Under the pieces are notes generated by a model. The model made no database searches. It was not told the DNA's origin and saw only the letters and a program-made list of their open reading frames with translations. DNA of 64,000 nucleotides from Streptomyces lanatus. Its GTDB lineage: Bacteria > Actinomycetota > Actinomycetes > Streptomycetales > Streptomycetaceae. The translations under genes and the position numbers were made by a program. Positions 47,992-55,744 of this stretch are shown here, one piece after another (within the stretch, counting starts at the first letter, position 1; every line of letters begins with the position of its first letter). The stretch lies in NCBI RefSeq assembly GCF_014655715.1, contig NZ_BNBM01000016.1, positions 171,836-235,835 of the forward strand. Direction: 5' to 3'.

Positions 47992-49503
47992 TCAGCTCTC
48001 GCCGTCCTCCTGCCAGCCGAAGCTCTTCTCCACCGCCTTGCGCCAGTTGTGGTACTCGCGGTCGCGCTCCTCGCCGGACATCGACGGCGTCCACTCGGCG
48101 TCCTTCGCCCAGTGCGCCTTGAGCTCGTCCAGGTCGTTCCACACCCCGGTCGCCAGCCCTGCCGCGTAGGCGGCGCCCAGACAGGTCGTCTCGGAGACCT
48201 TGGGCCGGATCACCGGTACGCCGAGCACATCCGCCTGGTGCTGCATGAGCAGGTTGTTCTTCGTCATGCCTCCGTCGACCTTCAGGGTCGTGATCTGGAC
48301 GCCGGAGTCCTGGAACATGGCGTCCACCACCTCACGCGTCTGCCAGCTCGTCGCCTCCAGCACCGCGCGGGCGAGGTGGGCCTTGGTGACGTACCGCGTC
48401 AGGCCGGTGATGACACCGCGCGCGTCGGAGCGCCAGTACGGGGCGAACAGGCCGGAGAAGGCGGGCACGATGTACGCGCCGCCGTTGTCCTCGACGCTCG
48501 CCGCCAGCGACTCGATCTCGTCGGCACTGCGGATGATGCCGAGCTGGTCCCGGAACCATTGGACCAGCGCGCCCGTTATGGCTATCGAGCCCTCCAGGCA
48601 GTACACCGCCGCCTCACTGCCGATCTTGTAGCCCATCGTCGTCAGCAGCCCGCTCTTCGACGGCACCGGCCTGTTGCCGGTGTTGAGCAGCAGGAAGCTG
48701 CCTGTGCCGTATGTGTTCTTGGCCGTGCCCACGTCGTAGCAGGCCTGTCCGAATACGGCTGCCTGCTGGTCGCCGAGCGCCGAGGCGACCGGCACACCGG
48801 CGACCGGCCCGACCGCGGTCCCGTACACCTCGGCGGAGGACCTGATCTCCGGCAGGACGGCCTCGGGGACGTTCATCGCGGACAGGATCGAGGAGTCCCA
48901 CTGCAGGGTCTCCAGGTTCATCAGCATGGTGCGTCCGGCGTTCGTCACATCGGTGACGTGCTGCCCGCCGTCGGTGCCGCCGGTGAGATTCCAGATCAGC
49001 CAGGAGTCGATGGTGCCGAAGGCGATCTCGCCGTGCTCGGCACGGGCCCTCAGCCCCGGCACGTTGTCCAGCAACCAGGCCGCCTTGGGGCCGGAGAAGT
49101 AGCTGGCCAGCGGCAGTCCGGTCTGCTCACGGAAACGATCCTGTCCGTCCGCGCCGCCGAGCTGGTTGCACAGCGCCGCCGTACGCGTGTCCTGCCACAC
49201 GATCGCGTTGTGCACCGGCTTGCCCGTCGCGCGGTCCCACAGGACCGTCGTCTCACGCTGGTTGGTGATGCCGAGCGCGCTGAGCTGGTCGGCACGCAAC
49301 CCGGCCTTCGCGATCGCACCGGCGACCACCGCCTGCACCTTGGACCAGATCTCGGTGGCGTCGTGCTCCACCCATCCGGGTTTGGGGAAGATCTGGCGAT
49401 GCTCACGCTGGTCGACGGCGACGATCGCGCCGTCCTGGTTGAAGACGATGCAGCGGCTCGAGGTGGTGCCCTGGTCGATTGCGGCGACGAACTTGTCCGT
49501 CAT
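47992..49503 (-). CDS. glpK: Glycerol kinase
   Basis: 503 residues, typical size. ATP + glycerol to sn-glycerol-3-phosphate, in the cytoplasm. N-terminal FGGY motif AAIDQGTTSSRCIVFN; NQRETTVLWD and IVWQDTRTA near the glycerol site; C-terminal DGGMTKNNLLMQHQADVL and ETTCLGAAYAAGLA. AAGGGGA precedes the ATG. It lies 22 bases after glpF. No glpD or gylR-type regulator is nearby, unlike the classical gyl operon, so this is probably an additional glycerol locus. Confidence 0.96.
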   Translation of the reverse strand: MTDKFVAAIDQGTTSSRCIVFNQDGAIVAVDQREHRQIFPKPGWVEHDATEIWSKVQAVVAGAIAKAGLRADQLSALGITNQRETTVLWDRATGKPVHNAIVWQDTRTAALCNQLGGADGQDRFREQTGLPLASYFSGPKAAWLLDNVPGLRARAEHGEIAFGTIDSWLIWNLTGGTDGGQHVTDVTNAGRTMLMNLETLQWDSSILSAMNVPEAVLPEIRSSAEVYGTAVGPVAGVPVASALGDQQAAVFGQACYDVGTAKNTYGTGSFLLLNTGNRPVPSKSGLLTTMGYKIGSEAAVYCLEGSIAITGALVQWFRDQLGIIRSADEIESLAASVEDNGGAYIVPAFSGLFAPYWRSDARGVITGLTRYVTKAHLARAVLEATSWQTREVVDAMFQDSGVQITTLKVDGGMTKNNLLMQHQADVLGVPVIRPKVSETTCLGAAYAAGLATGVWNDLDELKAHWAKDAEWTPSMSGEERDREYHNWRKAVEKSFGWQEDGES

Positions 49504-49525
49504 GACGTCCCCTTCGTCGGATCCT

Positions 49526-50251
49526 TCAGAACGCTGCGTTGAAGATGACCCCGGACAGTGCCCCGCCGATCAGCGGTCCAGCCACCGGGATCCACGCGTA
49601 ACTCCAGTCCGAGGTGCCCTTGTTGGGAATCGGGAGCAGGGCGTGGACGATGCGCGGTCCCAGGTCACGTGCCGGGTTGATGGCGTATCCCGTGGGGCCG
49701 CCGAGCGACAGACCGATGCCGACCACGAGGAACGACACGATCAGAATCGCGGTGCCCGACACACCGAGCCCCTTGGTCAGGCCGAATGCCAGGATCGGCA
49801 GCACCAGCGCGACGGTCGCGATGATCTCGGTGATGAGGTTCGCGACGACATTGCGGATCGCGGGCGCGGTGGAGAAGATCCCGAGGGTCGGCTGGGCGAT
49901 CTTGTCGTCGGCGTTGGCCTGGAACTGCGCGAAGTAGACCAGCCAGCACAGCACGGCTCCGAGGATCGCACCGACCATCTGACCCGCGATGTAGATGTGG
50001 ACCTTGTCCCAGTTCCCGGTGTCGATGGCGATCCCGATCGTCACGGCCGGGTTGAGCTGCCCGCCGGACAGCGGTGCCGCCGTGTACGCGCCGGCCATCA
50101 CGCCGAATCCCCAGCCGAAGGCGATGACGACCCAGCCCGCGTCCTTCGCCTTGGAGTAGTTCAGGACGACGGCGGCGACCACGCCGGCCCCGAAGAGGAT
50201 CAGGATCGCGGTACCGATGACCTCACCGAGGAAGATGTCTCCGTTGCTCAT
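49526..50251 (-). CDS. glpF: Glycerol uptake facilitator (MIP family)
   Basis: 241 residues, six spans plus two half-helices. NPA boxes at 67-69 (GGQLNPAVTIG) and 192-194 (GYAINPARDLG); Asp after the second NPAR is the aquaglyceroporin mark, so glycerol is the likely solute. Slightly shorter than E. coli GlpF. AGGAG just ahead of the ATG. First gene of a glpF-glpK operon; the promoter must lie in the 482-base space upstream. Confidence 0.94.
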   Translation of the reverse strand: MSNGDIFLGEVIGTAILILFGAGVVAAVVLNYSKAKDAGWVVIAFGWGFGVMAGAYTAAPLSGGQLNPAVTIGIAIDTGNWDKVHIYIAGQMVGAILGAVLCWLVYFAQFQANADDKIAQPTLGIFSTAPAIRNVVANLITEIIATVALVLPILAFGLTKGLGVSGTAILIVSFLVVGIGLSLGGPTGYAINPARDLGPRIVHALLPIPNKGTSDWSYAWIPVAGPLIGGALSGVIFNAAF

Positions 50252-50733
50252 GGCTGCTCCTAGGCCCTGGCCGGGACGATCGGCCCCGGTTCTCCGTGCG
50301 GGGTGCGTTTCCCATGGCGACTTCAGCCGAAGGCAGGGAGGGTCCCGCGCCCCGCCCGGCGTCCATGACGAGCGTGCCGTCGCAGCCGAATCGCCAGTGG
50401 GGGAAAGGGCCTTCGTACAGGCGGAACCGCACGGCGCAGTGCGTGGATACGCCGAGAATGTACGGCGATGTCGACTGACACCGGGAAGTGTTCACCGGCG
50501 TCCAGAAGGCGTCAAGGTCGCTGACGCCAACGGTTCGGGGAGTGCCGACGGGGTACGGACCCACGCCGCCCGCGCTCGTGACACGCCCGCACCGGAGTGG
50601 AAGGGACACCGAGGCTCTGCTGAGGCCGGCAGGCGGACCTGTGCCCACTGGACCCGGCAGGGGTCGAAAAGCCGTGACTGTACTGAGGCCTGCGGAACCC
50701 TTCGGCCACCGCCGACCTCGTGCAGAAAGCGTC
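50252..50733 (-). other. Promoter region of glpF-glpK, no gene seen
   Basis: 482 bases with only low-quality open frames. On the minus strand TTGACG (50515-50510) with a 17-base spacer before AACACT is one promoter candidate. No clear operator was recognised. Confidence 0.35.
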
Positions 50734-52419
50734 TCACCCCCTGCCCGGCTCCGCCACCGCGCACCCGGCCGACGCCGCGGCCGCCGCCACGCCACGGAGG
50801 ATCTCGTGCCCGGGCAGACCCGCACGGCCCAGCACCCAGCTCGCCCCGCTCAGTGACTTGGCGGCCTTCTTCAGCGGCGCCAGCCAGGAGGCCGCCTGCC
50901 GGTGGTCGGTGACGGTTCCCGGCTCGCACAGGACCGTGGCCAAGGAGAGCGTGACAGCACGCCCACCCGCCGACCAGGGCGCGTCCAGCATGGAGGTGGC
51001 CAACGGACTGAGCCCCTCGGGATCCGCCAGCACCAGGAAGTCGTCCCCGCCGATGTGCCCCACACGGGTACTGTCCGACGCCGCGTGCTGAAGTGCCCGT
51101 CCCACCGACCGGATCAGCTCGTCACCCGCCGCGAACCCGGCCCCGTCGTTGACCTGCTTGAAATGGTCCACATCCAGCCAGCTCAGCGCGAACGACCGCC
51201 CGTCCGCGATCCGCCGGTCCACTTCACCCGTGATCGCGTCAGATCCGGGCAGCCGGGTCAGCGGGTTGAGCCCGGCGGCCTCCTCGACCCGGGTCTCGGC
51301 GAGCGCCCGTACCAGGTCCGCGAGCCGAACGACGCCCACGCACCGGCCGTACCGGTCGACCACGGCCACATCGTCCGACGTACGGTCGCGGCCGCCGTCC
51401 GCGACCACTTCCAGCACCTCCCACGCGGTGGCGTCGACGCCCACCGTGCGCGGCGGGTCGCCGAGCTTGGCCGCGGGCCGGTCGGCGTACAGGGCATGGC
51501 CATAGCGGCCGGACATCGACAGCAGGAAGCGGGAACGGTGCACCGACCGCACCGGCACGCCGTGCACGTCCACCAGCAGCACCCCGGACACGTCCGGCGA
51601 TCCGGTCAGCAGCGCCCGCACCTGCCCTGCCGACGCGGTCGCGGGCAGCAGCGCGGCCGGGCGGACGAACTCCCGCACCGAGGGCCCCGATCTAGGCGTC
51701 ACCGCCAGTCCGGGCGTGCGCGGCGGAACGTATACGTCCGCCGCCGGCAGCCGGGCGGGCGGAGCGAACAGCTCGCCCTGGGCCAGCTGCGCACCCGCCG
51801 ACCGCGCCGCCGCGCACTGCAGCTCCGTCTCCACGCCCTCGACGCACAGGAGCGCTCCCAACTGCTCGCACAGCGTGCGCATCGCGCCGATCGCCGCCGG
51901 TCGCGCCAGCAGGGACGCGTCCAGCTTCACCAGCTCCGGCGCCATGTCCGTGAGCAGCCTCAGGGGTGCGTCCCCGTCGCCGACTCCGTCCGCGCTGATC
52001 CGGAATCCCTGGTCCCGCAGTGCGCCGACCGCCTCCAGCAGCGCCTGCTGAGGCACGTGCGTGTACGGCGGACCGATGTCGATCGTCACCTCCCACGGCA
52101 GCCGCCCCGCCGCGCGCACGGCGTCGTGCAGCGGGGTGAGCCCTCCGAGGTCGGCGAGGGTACCGGCGAACACGTTGACGTACAGGGGGAGCAGTGTCTC
52201 CTTGCGAGCCGCCGCACGGAATGCCAACACGATGAGTTGGCCGTCGAGTTCGGGATTGCGGCGCGCCTCGGCCAGGACGTCGCCGGTCTCCGGGCGGGCC
52301 AGTATCTCCAGCCCCGCGACCCCTCCGGTCGTCAGATTGACCACCGGTTGGAAGGCGAAGCGGAGAGTATCCGTCCAGGACTGCACGGGAGAATGATGGC
52401 GCTGCTGGAACCCGCCCAA
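50734..52419 (-). CDS. EAL-CBS-GGDEF protein with degenerate active sites
   Basis: 561 residues from TTG 52419 (GTG 52386 is the alternative; neither has a good ribosome site). Order: EAL domain (~15-230), paired CBS-like region (~250-390), GGDEF domain (~400-540). The EAL signature reads EIL (38-40) and the metal-site DDFG is DGVG. The GGDEF signature is GGDDF (457-461). Loss of conserved acidic residues implies little or no c-di-GMP phosphodiesterase and probably weak cyclase activity; a c-di-GMP or nucleotide-sensing role is more likely. No membrane segments. Confidence 0.88.
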   Translation of the reverse strand: MGGFQQRHHSPVQSWTDTLRFAFQPVVNLTTGGVAGLEILARPETGDVLAEARRNPELDGQLIVLAFRAAARKETLLPLYVNVFAGTLADLGGLTPLHDAVRAAGRLPWEVTIDIGPPYTHVPQQALLEAVGALRDQGFRISADGVGDGDAPLRLLTDMAPELVKLDASLLARPAAIGAMRTLCEQLGALLCVEGVETELQCAAARSAGAQLAQGELFAPPARLPAADVYVPPRTPGLAVTPRSGPSVREFVRPAALLPATASAGQVRALLTGSPDVSGVLLVDVHGVPVRSVHRSRFLLSMSGRYGHALYADRPAAKLGDPPRTVGVDATAWEVLEVVADGGRDRTSDDVAVVDRYGRCVGVVRLADLVRALAETRVEEAAGLNPLTRLPGSDAITGEVDRRIADGRSFALSWLDVDHFKQVNDGAGFAAGDELIRSVGRALQHAASDSTRVGHIGGDDFLVLADPEGLSPLATSMLDAPWSAGGRAVTLSLATVLCEPGTVTDHRQAASWLAPLKKAAKSLSGASWVLGRAGLPGHEILRGVAAAAASAGCAVAEPGRG

Positions 52420-52582
52420 GCCCAGTTCATAAGACGTTCACGCAGGATTCCGGCTTGCTCACGCAGCGTAAATAAATGCTGATCGGCCCGGGCCGATCGT
52501 GGCCGATCGGCGGTCGCGGCACGACGTACGACAGCACACGCGTGCGCGTCAGCACATGCGTGCGCGTCGCGAGGCCCTCGCG

Positions 52583-53773
52583 TCATCGCACCGCGACGAC
52601 CGCCGATCCGTGCCCGAACAACCCCTGGTTCGCGGCGATGCCGACATGAGCCCCGGCGACCTGACGATCACCCGCATCGCCCCTCAACTGCCAGGTGAGT
52701 TCGCATACCTGGGCGATCGCCTGGGCCGGGACCGCCTCGCCGAAGGAGGCCAGGCCTCCACTCGCGTTCACGGGTATGCGTCCACCGGGCCCCGTCACGC
52801 CCTCCCGCAGCAGCTTCACGGCCTCTCCCCGGCCGCACAGCCCGAGATCCTCGTACCACTGCAACTCCAGCGCCGTGGACAGGTCGTAGACCTCCGCGAA
52901 CGAGAGGTCCTCGGGTCCGAGACCGGCCTCCTCGTAGGCCGCGTGCGCGATCGACTCCCGGAACGTCTCCGCCGCCGGAGGCACCGCCACCGCCGAGTCC
53001 GTCGCGATGTCGGGGAGGTCCAGAACGGTGTTCGGGTAGCGCGGCGTCACGGTCGAAACGGCACGGATCCGCACCGGATTCACTGCCCCGTGCCGACGCG
53101 CGAACTCCATGCAGGACAGCACGAGCGCCGCCCCGCCGTCCGACGTCGCGCAGATGTCCAGCAGCCGCAGGGGGTCGGCGACCACCGCGGAGGCGGCGAC
53201 CTCCTCGGCGGTGACCGCCTTGCGGTAGCGCGCATGGGGATTGAGCGCGCCCAGAGCGGAGTTCTTCACCTTGACCTGCGCGAAGTCCTCGGGCGTATCC
53301 CCATGTACGGCCATCCGCCGACGCGCGTACAGTCCGAAGTAGGTCGGATTCGTCGCACCGAGAACCCGGAAGCGCAGCCAGTCCGGATCGTCGGGCCGGT
53401 CGCCACCCGCCGGTCGGAAGAAGCCCTTGGGAGCCGCATCGGCACCCACCACGAGCACCACGTCTGCGAGACCCGAAAGTATCTGCGCCCGCGCGGTGTT
53501 GACGGCCTGCGCCCCGGACGCGCACGCCGCGTACACGCTCGTGACGCGGGCACCCTGCCAGCCGAGCGCCTTCGCGAACGTCGCCCCGGCCACATAGCCC
53601 GGATAGCCGCCCCGCACGGTGTCCGCGCCGACGATCGAGCCGATGTCCCGCCACTCCAGCCCGGCGTCGGCGAGTGCCGCGCGGGCCGCCACCGCGCCGT
53701 ACTCGACGAAGCTGTGCCCCCACTTGCCCCATGGATGCATGCCCGCGCCGAGCACTGCCACGTCTTCCGTCAT
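52583..53773 (-). CDS. Thiolase-family lipid-transfer/acetyl-CoA acetyltransferase-like protein
   Basis: 396 residues, thiolase fold of the SCP-x/SCP2-thiolase branch. VYAACASGAQAV carries the nucleophile C84; the C-terminal blocks NASGGLASFGEAVPAQ and ANQGLFGHGSA replace the usual HPxG and CxG boxes, as in the lipid-transfer branch. ATG 53773 overlaps the upstream OB-fold gene by 4 bp. These pairs act as heteromeric thiolases or retro-aldolases in steroid or fatty-acid side-chain catabolism. Substrate unknown. Confidence 0.88.
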   Translation of the reverse strand: MTEDVAVLGAGMHPWGKWGHSFVEYGAVAARAALADAGLEWRDIGSIVGADTVRGGYPGYVAGATFAKALGWQGARVTSVYAACASGAQAVNTARAQILSGLADVVLVVGADAAPKGFFRPAGGDRPDDPDWLRFRVLGATNPTYFGLYARRRMAVHGDTPEDFAQVKVKNSALGALNPHARYRKAVTAEEVAASAVVADPLRLLDICATSDGGAALVLSCMEFARRHGAVNPVRIRAVSTVTPRYPNTVLDLPDIATDSAVAVPPAAETFRESIAHAAYEEAGLGPEDLSFAEVYDLSTALELQWYEDLGLCGRGEAVKLLREGVTGPGGRIPVNASGGLASFGEAVPAQAIAQVCELTWQLRGDAGDRQVAGAHVGIAANQGLFGHGSAVVAVR

Positions 53774-54216
53774 GCCGTCACCCCCGTCGGCCGCCACTGC
53801 CAGGTCGTCCAGATCGTCTCCGCGTCCTCATGGAGCACGCCGGGCACGACCTCCACCTCCTGGCCCACCGTCAGATCGGCGACGGTGACCCCGGGAGCCG
53901 CCTGCCCCAGCACCACGAGGCGCTCGGCTGCCAGCTCCACAGCGATCAACGTGTACGGCTCCCACGGAAGTTCCGGGTTCGTCACATAGGGTGACGGAGG
54001 TCGGTATCGGCCGTCCGTGAAGGACCAGACGCGTCCGCGTCGCGAGAGGGCCACTTCCTCCAGATCACCGCCCGTGCAGCCCGGGTTGCGGCAGTGAGTG
54101 TCCTCGCGCGGAAAGAAGACCGACGTGCACTCTGAGCAACGGGTGCCGACGAGCCGGAAGTCCTTCCCGTCACCGGCGAACCACCCGGCGACCACAGGCG
54201 TGCGCGTACGCGGCAT
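53770..54216 (-). CDS. Zn-ribbon/OB-fold partner of thiolase (DUF35)
   Basis: 148 residues: rubredoxin-like Zn ribbon with C27, C30, C42 and C47 (CSEC, CRNPGC), then an OB fold (GRVWSFTDGRYRPPSPYV, LIAVELAAERLVVLGQA). DUF35 proteins bind acyl-CoA and pair with a SCP-x-type thiolase or hydratase. GGGAGGGG precedes ATG 54216, which decides the start over an upstream in-frame ATG at 54231. Coupled to the thiolase. Confidence 0.92.
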   Translation of the reverse strand: MPRTRTPVVAGWFAGDGKDFRLVGTRCSECTSVFFPREDTHCRNPGCTGGDLEEVALSRRGRVWSFTDGRYRPPSPYVTNPELPWEPYTLIAVELAAERLVVLGQAAPGVTVADLTVGQEVEVVPGVLHEDAETIWTTWQWRPTGVTA

Positions 54217-54348
54217 GACCCCTCCCGGCACCAGATCTGACGGAACGTCAGAAGTGTGCCACGGGGAACCGGAAAGCGGCAGAGCGCCCCGCCCCAGCCC
54301 CGTACGCCCGCTTCCCCCACAGCCCCAACTCCTGATAGACGCAGGAAC

Positions 54349-55155
54349 ATGACGCGACTCTCGATCGCGGTACGGGGACTGGTGACCACGCTCGCCGCGC
54401 TACTTGCCGTGACCGCCGCCCCCGCGACCGTCCAGGCGAAGACCGACCCCAAGGCGCCGAAAGACTTCGTGGCGCTGAGAACCGTGGACCCCACGATCAT
54501 CCAGGAGATGCGGTACTTCACCCCGCACAACTTCGTGGGCGAGCGCATCGACGGCTACCGACAGCCCTTGTGCATCCTCACCCGACCCGCCGCCGAAGCC
54601 CTCCACAAGGCCCAAAGACAGCTGCTGCGCCATGGTTACTCGCTCAAGGTGTACGACTGCTACCGACCGCAGCGCGCCGTCGACCACTTCGTGCGCTGGG
54701 CCAAGGACCTCGACGACCAGGCCATGAAAGACGAGTTCTACCCGAACGTCGACAAGACCCGGCTGTTCCTGGACGGCTACATCGCTGAGAAATCCGGCCA
54801 CAGCCGTGGCTCGACCATGGACCTGACCATCGTCAGGCTGCCGGCGAAACCCACCAGGCCCTACGTACCGGGCGAGCCTCTGGTGCCCTGCTACGCGCCC
54901 CAGGACGAGCGCTACCCCGACAACTCCCTCGACATGGGCACGGGCTTCGACTGCTTCGACACCTTGTCGCACACCCTCGACCCGCGCATCCAGGGCGAAC
55001 AGCGCGCCAACCGGCTGCTGCTCAAGAGCACTCTGGAAGCCCTCGGCTTCGTGAACCTCGCCGAGGAATGGTGGCACTACACATACAAGTCGGAGCCCTA
55101 TCCGGACACCTACTTCGACTTCCCCGTGTCCTCGAAATCCCTCACGAAGCACTGA
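54349..55155 (+). CDS. Secreted D-Ala-D-Ala dipeptidase (VanX-like, M15D)
   Basis: 268 residues with a signal peptide (1-30, GLVTTLAALLAVTAAPATVQA). M15 Zn ligands H151 and D158 in SGHSRGSTMDL and H243 in EEWWHYT; the catalytic Glu is in the same EEWWH block. YDCYRPQRAVDHF is the family Arg motif. Cytosolic VanX destroys D-Ala-D-Ala in glycopeptide resistance. A secreted form more likely recycles or trims wall peptides. Not next to vanHA, so a resistance role is doubtful. Confidence 0.92.
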   Translation: MTRLSIAVRGLVTTLAALLAVTAAPATVQAKTDPKAPKDFVALRTVDPTIIQEMRYFTPHNFVGERIDGYRQPLCILTRPAAEALHKAQRQLLRHGYSLKVYDCYRPQRAVDHFVRWAKDLDDQAMKDEFYPNVDKTRLFLDGYIAEKSGHSRGSTMDLTIVRLPAKPTRPYVPGEPLVPCYAPQDERYPDNSLDMGTGFDCFDTLSHTLDPRIQGEQRANRLLLKSTLEALGFVNLAEEWWHYTYKSEPYPDTYFDFPVSSKSLTKH

Positions 55156-55205
55156 TGACCGGCCCCCGGAAGACGCCCTTCCGCTGATCGGATACAGTCC
55201 GCCGC

Positions 55206-55742
55206 GTGTCCGAAACTCAATACTCCGTTCCCAACTCCGCAGCGGGCTCCCACTGTTCGAGCTGCGGCGCGCCCTACGGAGAGGGCGTCTCCGGCTGGCC
55301 GCGCACCTGCCCGGTGTGCGGCGCCGTGGCCTACCGCAACCCGCTGCCCGTGGCCATCGCACTCCAGCCCGTGTACGACACGCAGGGCACCGCCCTGGTC
55401 GTCATCACCCGAACCATCGCCCCCGCGCGCGGGGGCATAGCCCTGCCCGGCGGCTACATGGACGACCGGGAGGACTGGCGGCAGGCCGTCGTCCGCGAAC
55501 TCAAGGAAGAGACCGGCATCGACGCGGCCGGCCGCGACGTACGCCTCGCCGACGCGATGAGCTCACCCGATGGGCACCTGCTGCTGTTCGGCCTGCTCCC
55601 GGAGCGTCCCGCCGACCGCATGCCGAGGTCGGCCGCCACGGACGAGACCGAGGGCTGGCACCTCCTGCGCAGGCCGGAGGAGCTCGCCTTCCCACTGCAC
55701 ACCCTGGCCGTACGCGCCTTCTTCGAGGGCCGTTACGTCTGA
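55206..55742 (+). CDS. Nudix hydrolase with N-terminal Zn ribbon
   Basis: 178 residues. Zn knuckle C17, C20, C35, C38. Complete Nudix box at 83-105 (GYMDDREDWRQAVV then RELKEETGI) with the REUXEEXGU core intact. Zn-ribbon Nudix proteins hydrolyse nucleotide derivatives such as NADH, or act as nucleotide sensors. GTG start. The stop codon is only two bases from the stop of the convergent GH31 gene, with no terminator between. Confidence 0.9.
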   Translation: MSETQYSVPNSAAGSHCSSCGAPYGEGVSGWPRTCPVCGAVAYRNPLPVAIALQPVYDTQGTALVVITRTIAPARGGIALPGGYMDDREDWRQAVVRELKEETGIDAAGRDVRLADAMSSPDGHLLLFGLLPERPADRMPRSAATDETEGWHLLRRPEELAFPLHTLAVRAFFEGRYV

Positions 55743-55744
55743 AC

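Noticed and set aside
50223..50929. Open frames in the glpF upstream region
   Set aside because: Frames on both strands overlap the glpF start or the EAL gene and show no protein-like pattern.
54349..55155. Vancomycin resistance role for the VanX-like protein
   Set aside because: It carries a signal peptide and no vanH, vanA or vanRS genes are near, so wall-peptide trimming is more likely.
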